Positions 29,258 through 37,819 of a DNA stretch of 64,000 bases are shown piece by piece (positions within the stretch are counted from its first letter, which is position 1; each line of letters begins with the position of its first letter). Source of the stretch: Paraflavitalea soli (GTDB lineage: Bacteria > Bacteroidota > Bacteroidia > Chitinophagales > Chitinophagaceae); assembly GCF_003555545.1 (NCBI RefSeq), contig NZ_CP032157.1, positions 2,422,546-2,486,545 on the forward strand. Direction: 5' to 3'. Both the position numbers and the translations under genes were made by a program. Under the pieces are notes generated by a model. That model was not told the DNA's origin and ran no database searches. It worked only from the letters and a program-made list of their open reading frames with translations.

Positions 29258-32131
29258 TTAAAAGGAAGCCTTTACACCCAGGTTATAAAAGCGGTACTGC
29301 GGCGCGGTTCCTATATTCGTCTCCATCAGTTCGCGTTCTTTGGATACCACCAGCAGGTTGTCCGCCAGTACGTACAGGCTCAGGCCATGAATGATCGAAT
29401 GCTTGAAAAAGTCCTGGCTAAAGTCATACGTAAGTTGTACCCGGCTAAGGTTGAACCGGTTGTTTTTGAACAGCCAGAAACTGGAGTTTTGGTAATTGTT
29501 ATTGCCGGCGCCGGAAGTAAGGCGGGGATACGTAGCCGTAGTTTTGGTGGCCTCTGTCCAGCGGCCCCAGGCCTCCTCAGAGAATTTACCATTACCCCTC
29601 AGCCAGTAATAGGAACTGCTCTTGAAACCAATGCCTCCCGTTTGTCCGCTGCCCAAAGCAAATAAGGTGAATTGCTTGTATTTGAGCGTCAGGTTGATGC
29701 CAAAGCTGAACGGATTGGCCCCCCAGCCATAGCGTCCCAGGTCAACCTGGTCGCGGTAATCTATCAAGCCATCGTTGTTCACGTCCTTATACCGGATATC
29801 ACCGGGCCGCACTTCACCAAAGGTTTGGGTAGCATGAGCATTTATCTCTGCCTGGCTCTGGAAAAAGCCTTCACTGATATAGCCCCAGGCCGCATCCAGG
29901 TCCTTGCCCGCCCTGTTCATATACCCTTCCGGCTGCAATTCATCCCTGCGTTCGGCTTTGTTCGAGTATACCATGCCCGTTACTCCCAGGGAGTATTGCA
30001 CCTTGCCAATCGAACTGTTCAGATTCACAGCAAAGTCTACCCCCGAACGCTGGTCGTTATTATAATTCAACCAGGGGCGGAAATCACCCGAACCGGTAAA
30101 ATAAGAAGGGAAAACAGTATTACCCCTGGAGAGCAGCCCATTGGTTTTTTGTAAAAAATAATTCGCATCCACCGTGATCAGCCTGTTCAGCAAGGAGGCA
30201 TCCAGACCTACCCGGAATTCATTTCGCTTGATAAAGGTCAGATCAGGATTGCCGCCCCTTCCGGAAAGTGTAGTGAAGCCGCCTGCAACCCCATCACGCC
30301 AGGGATACCAGCCCGCCAGCGCACCACTGTTGCCATAATAGTTGGCATACAAATAATAATCCGTCGGCGTGCCATCGGGGCGCACACCCGTAATGTCGAG
30401 GTCCTGTTTTACAGAGGCATAGGAAGCTGATAGCTTCAGGTCGTCCACAAAAGATACATGGTCCTTAAAGAATGCTTCATCGCTGATGCGCCATCCTACA
30501 CTAACGGTGGGAGATATTGCCTGCTGCTTGCCTGGCTGCAGTTTGGCAGAATGCACCAATGCACCGGAAAGATCAAGATAATATTTATGCAGGTAATTGT
30601 AGCCTGCCTGAAACCCCAGGTTGGTATTCCTGATGGGATGATAATCACTGCCGCCCTCGTTATCCGCATCGCTGGAAAATTGCGTCATATACCACCAGCC
30701 CAGCAACGATGCCGTTACGTTATGTTTTTGGGAAAATGTACGGTCATAATTGAACTGCGAACGAAAGGACATCGTCTGCGTATAAGTTGTCCGGCCGATG
30801 CTTTCGCTGGTCGTATTCAGATCGTTGTTGAATTTTTGCAGGTTCGTGATCACATCCTGTCCGTTCACCTGCGACCATTCCGGCCTGTAGACTGCATATG
30901 CCACCTGGTAGGCTTCGGAATAGATCGAAGTATAATCCATGCTGTAGCCCGCTTTGAAAGACAAACCTTTCAACACCGCATCCAGGTTGGCATTGGCACC
31001 CACGTTGAACATAAAAGTGCGGTTCCGGGTCTTGATATAGCCGGCAGCCAGCATATCCGTCAGTGCGTTGGTAAGATTACCGGCTTGCCCGCCCAGCAGA
31101 TACTTCCCGTCGATCACGTGATTGCTGTTCTTCACCATCGTTTGCAGCGCGCTGTTGTTGGGATCAAGCCTGTCGATGGGAATTAGCGGCAAATACCGGT
31201 TGAAATTAGGCGTCACCGTAGAGGAGGCGCCCCAGAGATCGCCCCTTCCCGTATAATTATCCGATACATTGGCCACTACGTCCGTAGAGGCAGTAAGCCA
31301 GCTGTTAAGGTCCATATCTACATTACCCCGGATCTTAAAGGCAAAATCATTGTTCTTTTTTTGATCCCCATAATTCACGATGCCGTTGTTATACGTAAGG
31401 CCGATATTGGTATAGTAGCGTGTACGTTCATTGCCGCCGGAGATCTCAGTAGTAAGATCCGACCGGGAAAATGCCTTTTTCAGGTAGTTCGAACTGAACA
31501 GATCGATATCCGGGTACTTGTAACCATAAGTGCCGGCCCTGGTGCTATCGATCGTGCCCTGGCTATACCCCGCACCAACCGTAGAAAGCCCATCATTGGT
31601 CAATGCCTCATTGTACAACGTCATATAGTTGGCGGCATTCAGGTAAGCGGGATATCCTTTGGGAACAAAAATCCCCGTATTGGCCCGTACATCGATGGTA
31701 AGCGCTTTCGCGCTTCCTCTCTTGGTAGTGATGAGCACAGCCCCTTTGGCCGCATTGCTGCCATACAACACCACCGCACTCGCCCCTTTCAATACCGTAA
31801 TAGATTCCACTTCCACCAAACGCACCTCCGAAGCCTGGCGTGGAATACCATCTACCAGTATGAGCGGCGTTTGTCCCCACACACTGCCTGTATAACCGCC
31901 CACCAGGCTTTGCAGGTTGTCGAGGCTGTAAACACCATAGTTCTTTTTCAACAGTTCCGAAACGTTCACAGTAGAAACGCCACCAAGCAGATCCTTTTTA
32001 GCTACCGTTCCGAAAGCCACCTGCACGGCATTGTTATCCGGCCCCGCATTGATGGTGGTATCCTGTGCGCGGACAGCCAGTTCACTTGCCACCAGCCCAC
32101 AGGTTATCAATAATATTTTTATATGCTTCAT
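29258..32131 (-). CDS. SusC-type TonB-dependent transporter lacking the carboxypeptidase regulatory-like domain (XusC-like)
   Basis: This 957-residue transporter has a signal peptide (MKHIKILLITCGLVASELAVRAQ) that runs after only about 15 residues into the plug (VAFGTVAKKDLLGGVSTVNV), so the N-terminal beta domain found in the three other SusC proteins here is missing. The plug then shows VDGIPRQASEVRLVEVESI and ITVLKGASAVVLYGSNAA. The barrel is full length and ends in LGVKASF. The KKDLLGG opening is typical of the second SusC of tandem xylan pairs. No lesion is visible, so the short form seems native. Partner SusD follows after 22 nt. Confidence 0.94.
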   Translation of the reverse strand: MKHIKILLITCGLVASELAVRAQDTTINAGPDNNAVQVAFGTVAKKDLLGGVSTVNVSELLKKNYGVYSLDNLQSLVGGYTGSVWGQTPLILVDGIPRQASEVRLVEVESITVLKGASAVVLYGSNAAKGAVLITTKRGSAKALTIDVRANTGIFVPKGYPAYLNAANYMTLYNEALTNDGLSTVGAGYSQGTIDSTRAGTYGYKYPDIDLFSSNYLKKAFSRSDLTTEISGGNERTRYYTNIGLTYNNGIVNYGDQKKNNDFAFKIRGNVDMDLNSWLTASTDVVANVSDNYTGRGDLWGASSTVTPNFNRYLPLIPIDRLDPNNSALQTMVKNSNHVIDGKYLLGGQAGNLTNALTDMLAAGYIKTRNRTFMFNVGANANLDAVLKGLSFKAGYSMDYTSIYSEAYQVAYAVYRPEWSQVNGQDVITNLQKFNNDLNTTSESIGRTTYTQTMSFRSQFNYDRTFSQKHNVTASLLGWWYMTQFSSDADNEGGSDYHPIRNTNLGFQAGYNYLHKYYLDLSGALVHSAKLQPGKQQAISPTVSVGWRISDEAFFKDHVSFVDDLKLSASYASVKQDLDITGVRPDGTPTDYYLYANYYGNSGALAGWYPWRDGVAGGFTTLSGRGGNPDLTFIKRNEFRVGLDASLLNRLITVDANYFLQKTNGLLSRGNTVFPSYFTGSGDFRPWLNYNNDQRSGVDFAVNLNSSIGKVQYSLGVTGMVYSNKAERRDELQPEGYMNRAGKDLDAAWGYISEGFFQSQAEINAHATQTFGEVRPGDIRYKDVNNDGLIDYRDQVDLGRYGWGANPFSFGINLTLKYKQFTLFALGSGQTGGIGFKSSSYYWLRGNGKFSEEAWGRWTEATKTTATYPRLTSGAGNNNYQNSSFWLFKNNRFNLSRVQLTYDFSQDFFKHSIIHGLSLYVLADNLLVVSKERELMETNIGTAPQYRFYNLGVKASF

Positions 32132-32210
32132 GAATTTCTATATTAAGTTTAGCTAAGAAAACGCTTATCACTCGTTGCCTTGTTGCCTCTATGCCTCGTT
32201 GCCTCATTCC

Positions 32211-34115
32211 TCACCAACCTGGGTTCTGCTTAAACTCCGGGTACATATTTGCGTCACTCACGATGAACGGGAACCAGTAATGGCGTTCACCCAGTTGTCG
32301 CTCAAACAACACCGTCTCTCTAAAGTTTTTCACCCTGGCATTCCTGGGATCGGCATACACCTGCGCGTTGGGTAAACCACGATCAAATTCAATCCCTTTT
32401 TTCAGGGTATAAGGACGTTGCGTCAGCAGCAGCCAGCGGCGCAGGTCCACAAAACGATGGCCTTCAAAAGCCAGTTCTACGGCCCGCTCCCGCCTGTATT
32501 CACTTCTGAAAGCATCCTGCGAACCCAGGAATTTGGCAGCTACCGGCCCCACGCCCAATCCGGGCCTGTTCCTGATGAAATTAACGGCCTCTACCGCTGT
32601 CTTACTGTATCCCGGTGCTTTGCCGGTGGGAGAATTGTATCCTTCCGAAGCAGCTTCAGCATAGAGCAGGTACACATCAGCCAGGCGCAGCAGGCTCAGC
32701 GCCACCGCATTATTATCGCGGTAACCATCATAATCGTTTACCAGTCTTGGAAAGAATTTGGTGAACATATACCCCGTAAATACTTTTTTGGTAGCATTAT
32801 CTGTCCTGTACAGACCACCGGTATACAAACTGGCATACTGGCGGAATTCATTGTTGCCTACGAAACTGGGGTTGTTCACACATTTTTCTCCGTCTATTAC
32901 GATATCGTTATAGAAACGGGGATCCCTCCCCTTCCAGGGATACTCAGGATCATAACCCGATTCTGCATCTGGCTTTTCCGGATCAGGAATGGGCAGACCA
33001 TTGGCCATGCCATAGAGATCCACATAATTTGCCGTAGGATACACTTTAATACCTGATGGGTTGATCGTCATGGGGCGATAATCGTTCACCTGGTTCCAGC
33101 GAAAACGGCCTCCTACATCTGCCAGGTTTTCCAGCAAGATGGCTTCCTTCAGACCGGGTACCGCACCACCCTGGTTATACGTATAAAACAATTTCGAATA
33201 CTCCGAAAAGTTAGCCAGCTCATACCGGCCTGTAGTCTCCGTAAGTTGCAAGGCCTGGCCTAAAACATCGGCGGCTTTCTTGCAATAGTCAGCATTATAA
33301 GAACTATTACCCGTCGATACCCTGTTCATCAAAGGGCTTCCGGCCAACAGCAGGTTCTTGCCCAGAAAAGCAAGCGCCATAATTTTATTGGCCCTGTAAT
33401 TATTATTGCCGATGGTTGCCTGCCCGGCTGTTAAGGCATCCCAGTTGACCGGCAGCAGATCCGCAGCCCGCTGCAGGTCCAGCGTTACTTTATCCGCCGT
33501 TTGCTGATAGTTCAGGCGGGGAAGTTTGGGCGTCACATCCGCCGGCAGCGCCGTATCTATATAGGGAAGACCTCCCCAATACTGCATCATCATAAAATGA
33601 AACCAGCCCCGGAAGAAATACAGCTGGCCGGCGATCAGGTCTTTTTCTTCCTGCGTAGCCTCAGTCAGTTTGTCCAGGTTGGCAAGACCGATATTCGCCT
33701 TACGGATGCCATACCAGGAAAGCCCCCACAGGTTTCCTTTTACACCACGGTCGTTGGAATTACCCGGCGCCGGCGTCCCCCCGGTTTTGAACCAGGAACC
33801 GAAAATGGCCGTATTCCATCCCCAATAATCGCCCTGGTCAATATTATAAGCCAGCAGGCGTGTTTCTGTAGGCTCCCACATTTCTTCGTCGCCGAAATTC
33901 CAGTTATTGTGCGAGCCGATGCCTGTTATCAACGGAATACAGCCATACAATTCTTCCGTAAAGCCCTGGAAGTTGCGGAAGTTTTTGAAAGCCTCCGTTT
34001 CATTGATATCGGCAAGCGGAGACTTATCCAGGTACTTTGTGCAGGAGCCTGCACCTGCGATGATTGCCAGCACCATCGTTAAAGGCAACAATAGGGTTGT
34101 AAAATGCTTTTTCAT
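32211..34115 (-). CDS. SusD/RagB-family lipoprotein (XusB-like, first of tandem)
   Basis: This 634-residue lipoprotein has a signal ending in GAGSC. SusD marks are QLYFFRGWFHFMMMQYWGGLPY, in two blocks, LSLLRLADVYLLYAEAASEG, RRERAVELAFEGHRFVDLRRW and the end PEFKQNPGW. It lies 13 nt after its SusC partner and 79 nt before the next SusC. It is larger than the second SusD, as is usual for the first member of tandem xylan pairs. Confidence 0.95.
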   Translation of the reverse strand: MKKHFTTLLLPLTMVLAIIAGAGSCTKYLDKSPLADINETEAFKNFRNFQGFTEELYGCIPLITGIGSHNNWNFGDEEMWEPTETRLLAYNIDQGDYWGWNTAIFGSWFKTGGTPAPGNSNDRGVKGNLWGLSWYGIRKANIGLANLDKLTEATQEEKDLIAGQLYFFRGWFHFMMMQYWGGLPYIDTALPADVTPKLPRLNYQQTADKVTLDLQRAADLLPVNWDALTAGQATIGNNNYRANKIMALAFLGKNLLLAGSPLMNRVSTGNSSYNADYCKKAADVLGQALQLTETTGRYELANFSEYSKLFYTYNQGGAVPGLKEAILLENLADVGGRFRWNQVNDYRPMTINPSGIKVYPTANYVDLYGMANGLPIPDPEKPDAESGYDPEYPWKGRDPRFYNDIVIDGEKCVNNPSFVGNNEFRQYASLYTGGLYRTDNATKKVFTGYMFTKFFPRLVNDYDGYRDNNAVALSLLRLADVYLLYAEAASEGYNSPTGKAPGYSKTAVEAVNFIRNRPGLGVGPVAAKFLGSQDAFRSEYRRERAVELAFEGHRFVDLRRWLLLTQRPYTLKKGIEFDRGLPNAQVYADPRNARVKNFRETVLFERQLGERHYWFPFIVSDANMYPEFKQNPGW

Positions 34116-34128
34116 ACCATCTAAGAAT

Positions 34129-37100
34129 TTATAAAGTGAGGTCTATACCGAAATTGTACCGTTTTACAGTAGGGTAAGCGCCGCCGCTCGCGCTGGCTGC
34201 AAAGTTCGATTCCCGGTCATCCGGCATCTTCGTCCACAAGAACAGGTTATTGCCATTCAGGTATATTCTGCAGGTCCTGATCCCCAATGATTTTAATGCC
34301 CTTTGTGGCAGGGAATAACCTATTTCCGCATTTTTCAAACGCATATAAGATCCGTCAAAGAAGTAGCGTGTTCCCTCTCCGCCAAAACCGTTCTGCGTGG
34401 CTACCCGGGGAAGCGGCAGATCACCGCTTGCTTCCTTGGTCCAGTAGCTGCCTTCTACATAAGCTACATTCGATCCCGAATACGTGTTGAACGTGGGGAA
34501 GTCAACAAAGCGCGATACATTGTTTACACCATAGAACTGTACAAACAAGCTCAGCCCTTTCCATTCTATGCCTACACTGGCATTGTAGGTATTCTGCGGC
34601 GAACTGCTGTACCCATAGGGCACCTGGTCGTTCTGATCGATCACACCGTCGCCATTGAAGTCGATAATATTATAGTCGCCGGCCAGTTTATTCTGATTGT
34701 TGGTGGTACGCTGCGTACTGCCATAGATATCATCATAGCTGCTGAGGAATCCTTCGTTTAAATAGGCCCGTGACTGTCCCAGGTAATGCCCCGCCTGCTT
34801 GCGATAGGACGGTAACAATTCAGGATCATCCCGGAATACCACTTTATTCTCAGCATGCGTCATATTTGTATTGGCCCATACCCGTATGCCATTTTCAAAC
34901 ATATGATTGAGCCGCAGCTCAAGTTCATAACCCTTGCCCGAAACCTCTCCCAGGTTGGCCATCGGCGCCGTCGTGCCGAAATAAGTTGGCACCGCACGTT
35001 GGTTACCGGGAATGATAACACCCGTTCTGATATCCCTGAATACATCTACACTACCGGCAATTTGTCCGTTGAGGAAACTATAGTCCACCCCGATATTGCG
35101 CTTTTCCACCGTTTCCCAGGAAATATTCGGATTACCCAGGGAGGATTGACGGTAAAAAGTATAAGGCGTATTCGAGGTTACAGGATTTCCCATCACCACA
35201 TTGCCGCCATAAGCCCATTGGTCCCTGTAAAGCCAGCGTCCGTTCACATTGTCACTACCCACCTTACCCCAGGATCCACGTACTTTTAGCTGGTCAATGA
35301 AATCAAGTCCCTTCATGAAATTTTCGTTTGTGATCATCCATCCTGCCGAAAAGGACGGGAAGAAGGCAAAACGAAAATCAGGGCCAAACTTTTCAGAGCC
35401 GTTGTAGGCCCCATTCGATTCAAAAAAGTACCTGGAATTATAACTATAGGTGGCGCGGAACACCCAGTCTTCCCGGTAATTGGGAAACTCACCACCCGTG
35501 GCGATCTTCTCCCGTTGAAACAGGCCCAGCCCCATCACTTCATGTTTGCCAAACCGGCGGTTATAGTTCAATTGCAGCATGTAGTTCTGCCGGCGATACG
35601 TAGCTCCCCTGTCCACAACACCTGCCTGGTTTGTCCAGCGCACCATGTCCAAGTAGTCCAGTTGCGTACCCGTATTGATCTGGTTTTCCAGCACCACTAC
35701 ACCCGTTTCCGGATCGATCCATTTACGCTGGGGACCATTGTACAGATCATTGATGCCCCGTTGAGTCTCCCGGAAAGTATTGTCAAGCGAATAACTGCCC
35801 CTGAAGCTCAATCCTTTCGTTATAACATCCAGCTGCTGCTGAAGAATAAAGTCAGTAGTGAGCTGTGTATTGGTCCTTTTCTCTAAACCCGAAACCGCCA
35901 GGTTGTACACCGAGTTGGGTACATCCGCGTTGCGGGGTGAGTAAAATCCCCAGGTCCCATCTGAATAAACAGGCCGTAGAGCATCCGGAGCCGAACGATA
36001 GGCCGAGATCCAGTAACCCTGGTCCCCATCAGCCGCATTCCAGGGCAGTTGACGCACCCCGTTGGAGCCAAATAATTTGGTGGAGAATTTCGTGGTCTTC
36101 GTCAGGTTGAAGTCCAGGTTGCTGCGCACATTCACACGCGTATAGCCATAGCCCGATTTGTATCCCCGGTTGTTATCGAAGGTTTTGAACAGGTCTCCTT
36201 CGTAGGTATAGTCAATGCCGGCGAAATAGGTGACAAACTTCGAACCGCCCGATACATTGGCGCTGGTATTATAGGACATCGCACTATTCCTGAACAATTC
36301 CTTTTCCCAATCCACATTGGGATACCTGTCCCACTCTACATCGTTGGCAGGATTACGGTATTTATTAATAATAGCCTGTGGCTTGATGGCGCCCCACCCG
36401 CCCGGTGCGATCATCAGCTCATTTTCGATCACCCGGTTCTTCAGCGATAAGGCATCATAAGCATCATATTTTGCCGGCAGCTTCGAAGCTACCTTCGCGG
36501 TTACATTCGAACGGATCTGTATAGTAGCTTTTCCATCAACGCCCTTCTTGGTGTTGATGAGGATCACCCCGTTTGCTCCCCGCACCCCATACACTGCCGT
36601 GGCAGAAGCGTCTTTCAATACCGAAATGCTTTCTACCGAAGCGATATCAACAGCACTCATAGACCGTTCGATACCGTCCACGAGGATCAGCGGCGAGGCG
36701 TTGTTCCAGGTAGTCTGCGCCCGGATGATGATCATGGGATCTTCCGCACCCGGCATACCGCTGCTGGAAGAAGTGACCAGGCCCGGCAGGTTGCCCGTTA
36801 AGGCCATACCCACATTCGAAACACCGCCTGTACGTTCCAGCACCTTGCCGGAAGTTTGTGCAATAGAGCCTACCACACTTGCTTTTTTCTGTTGGCCATA
36901 ACCAACCACCACTACATTTTCGAGGTCCGAAGCAACATCCGTCAGGTTCACCACATAATGATCCTGGTGGCCGATCCGGATCTCCTGGTTCGTTTTTCCA
37001 ACATGCGTCACCAGCAGCAACTGGTTACCGGCCGGGATTGACAAAGAGAACTTTCCCTCTTTGTCGGTTTTGGTACTGGCCCCGTTGGACTGTACTTTAA

Positions 37101-37254
37101 TGGAGGCATCGGCAATGGGAGCACCTTTGGCATCTAAGACCACCCCTTTCACTATGCGCGCCTGCTGCGCCAATAAGGGGTTACAGCATAAAAGGGTCGA
37201 TAGCACCCATACGGTCACGACAAGCCCCTTCCGCATCATTGAACTGAGAATCAT
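34129..37254 (-). CDS. SusC/RagA-family TonB-dependent transporter (XusA-like)
   Basis: This 1041-residue transporter has a signal peptide (MMRKGLVVTVWVLSTLLCC then NPLLAQ), a carboxypeptidase regulatory-like domain (VKGVVLDAKGAPIADASI), a plug (VVVVGYGQQKK, LVDGIERSMSAVDIASVESI, SVLKDASATAVYG, GVILINTKKG) and a barrel ending in FGIDLTL. It heads the tandem SusCD run. The frame is open to 37317; ATG at 37254 was chosen, with ATG at 37239 or 37236 also possible since the hydrophobic segment begins after MMRKG. A conserved element (37561-37585) lies about 310 nt upstream. Confidence 0.95.
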   Translation of the reverse strand: MILSSMMRKGLVVTVWVLSTLLCCNPLLAQQARIVKGVVLDAKGAPIADASIKVQSNGASTKTDKEGKFSLSIPAGNQLLLVTHVGKTNQEIRIGHQDHYVVNLTDVASDLENVVVVGYGQQKKASVVGSIAQTSGKVLERTGGVSNVGMALTGNLPGLVTSSSSGMPGAEDPMIIIRAQTTWNNASPLILVDGIERSMSAVDIASVESISVLKDASATAVYGVRGANGVILINTKKGVDGKATIQIRSNVTAKVASKLPAKYDAYDALSLKNRVIENELMIAPGGWGAIKPQAIINKYRNPANDVEWDRYPNVDWEKELFRNSAMSYNTSANVSGGSKFVTYFAGIDYTYEGDLFKTFDNNRGYKSGYGYTRVNVRSNLDFNLTKTTKFSTKLFGSNGVRQLPWNAADGDQGYWISAYRSAPDALRPVYSDGTWGFYSPRNADVPNSVYNLAVSGLEKRTNTQLTTDFILQQQLDVITKGLSFRGSYSLDNTFRETQRGINDLYNGPQRKWIDPETGVVVLENQINTGTQLDYLDMVRWTNQAGVVDRGATYRRQNYMLQLNYNRRFGKHEVMGLGLFQREKIATGGEFPNYREDWVFRATYSYNSRYFFESNGAYNGSEKFGPDFRFAFFPSFSAGWMITNENFMKGLDFIDQLKVRGSWGKVGSDNVNGRWLYRDQWAYGGNVVMGNPVTSNTPYTFYRQSSLGNPNISWETVEKRNIGVDYSFLNGQIAGSVDVFRDIRTGVIIPGNQRAVPTYFGTTAPMANLGEVSGKGYELELRLNHMFENGIRVWANTNMTHAENKVVFRDDPELLPSYRKQAGHYLGQSRAYLNEGFLSSYDDIYGSTQRTTNNQNKLAGDYNIIDFNGDGVIDQNDQVPYGYSSSPQNTYNASVGIEWKGLSLFVQFYGVNNVSRFVDFPTFNTYSGSNVAYVEGSYWTKEASGDLPLPRVATQNGFGGEGTRYFFDGSYMRLKNAEIGYSLPQRALKSLGIRTCRIYLNGNNLFLWTKMPDDRESNFAASASGGAYPTVKRYNFGIDLTL

Positions 37255-37560
37255 GATGAGCTTTTTAATGGTTGAATATTGTTTGGCAAAAGATCGATCA
37301 GTGGTACCGGTCACCAACCTGGCCGCATGGACGCAAAGTACGGGGCGCCCATTCCTGACCTGGAGGAAGGATGTCGCGAAACGGTTTGAGCAGTAACTGA
37401 TTTAATAATTGTAAATAATACACTAATTGGAGTGGAACGGAAAAAGTCCCTTTGTAGGGATCGCTTTGGCGTCATATGGCAATCGTTTTGGGTTGTAGAA
37501 TAGGAGCTACGACAAAACAAAACTATCACCCCCATAGAAAAAGATATGCTTGTAAACGCT

Positions 37561-37585
37561 AAATAACTAGGACGAATGTCAAAAA
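37561..37585 (-). promoter_or_regulatory. conserved upstream element, copy 1 (before SusC)
   Basis: AAATAACTAGGACGAATGTC and the next five A match the elements at 39631 and 44702; against the latter 20 of 25 positions agree. All three copies face the same way before minus-strand genes. I infer a binding site for the nearby HTCS or AraC protein. Confidence 0.45.
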
Positions 37586-37645
37586 CAAACGCTATAATTT
37601 GTGCTAACCTATTACCTAAAACAATAATTTTCAATGTATTAAAAA

Positions 37646-37675
37646 AGCGGCTGCCTTATTAAAAAGGCAGCCGCT
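37646..37675 (-). terminator. intrinsic terminator for GH43 gene
   Basis: A 12-bp perfect stem (AGCGGCTGCCTT / AAGGCAGCCGCT) with a 6-nt loop is followed on the minus strand by a T6 tract. It lies 145 nt after the GH43 stop and beyond the tandem repeat. Confidence 0.8.
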
Positions 37676-37702
37676 ACTATCAGGCTGTGGAAGGCAGTGT
37701 AA

Positions 37703-37769
37703 GGGTGGGTCGCCCTTTGAGCGCGGGTAGCCCTTTGAGGGTGGGTCGCCCTTTGAGGGCGGCTCACCC
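37703..37769. repeat. 18-bp tandem repeat, 3.7 units, with hairpin potential
   Basis: Units GGGTGGGTCGCCCTTTGA (37703), GCGCGGGTAGCCCTTTGA (37721), GGGTGGGTCGCCCTTTGA (37739) and a partial GGGCGGCTCACCC (37757) lie end to end. The last two pair into a 14-bp hairpin with a TTG loop, allowing two G-T pairs. Units 1 and 3 are identical. No spacer sequence exists, so this is not CRISPR; it resembles a repetitive extragenic palindrome. Confidence 0.85.
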
Positions 37770-37819
37770 AATCTAAAGGTCTTTCTTCCGGAATCTATCC
37801 TCCAAAATTTGTCTATTTT

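Larger units (their letters stand above)
37255..37819. other. intergenic region with operator-like element, terminator and tandem repeat
   Basis: This 565-nt stretch lies between the SusC gene start and the GH43 gene end, both minus strand. I see no supported gene in it. It holds the leader of the SusC gene, a conserved element at 37561-37585, a terminator for GH43 at 37646-37675 and an 18-bp tandem repeat at 37703-37769, each listed separately. Confidence 0.7.

Noticed and set aside
37703-37769. Possible CRISPR array
   Set aside because: The 18-bp units are directly adjacent without spacers and no cas genes are near.
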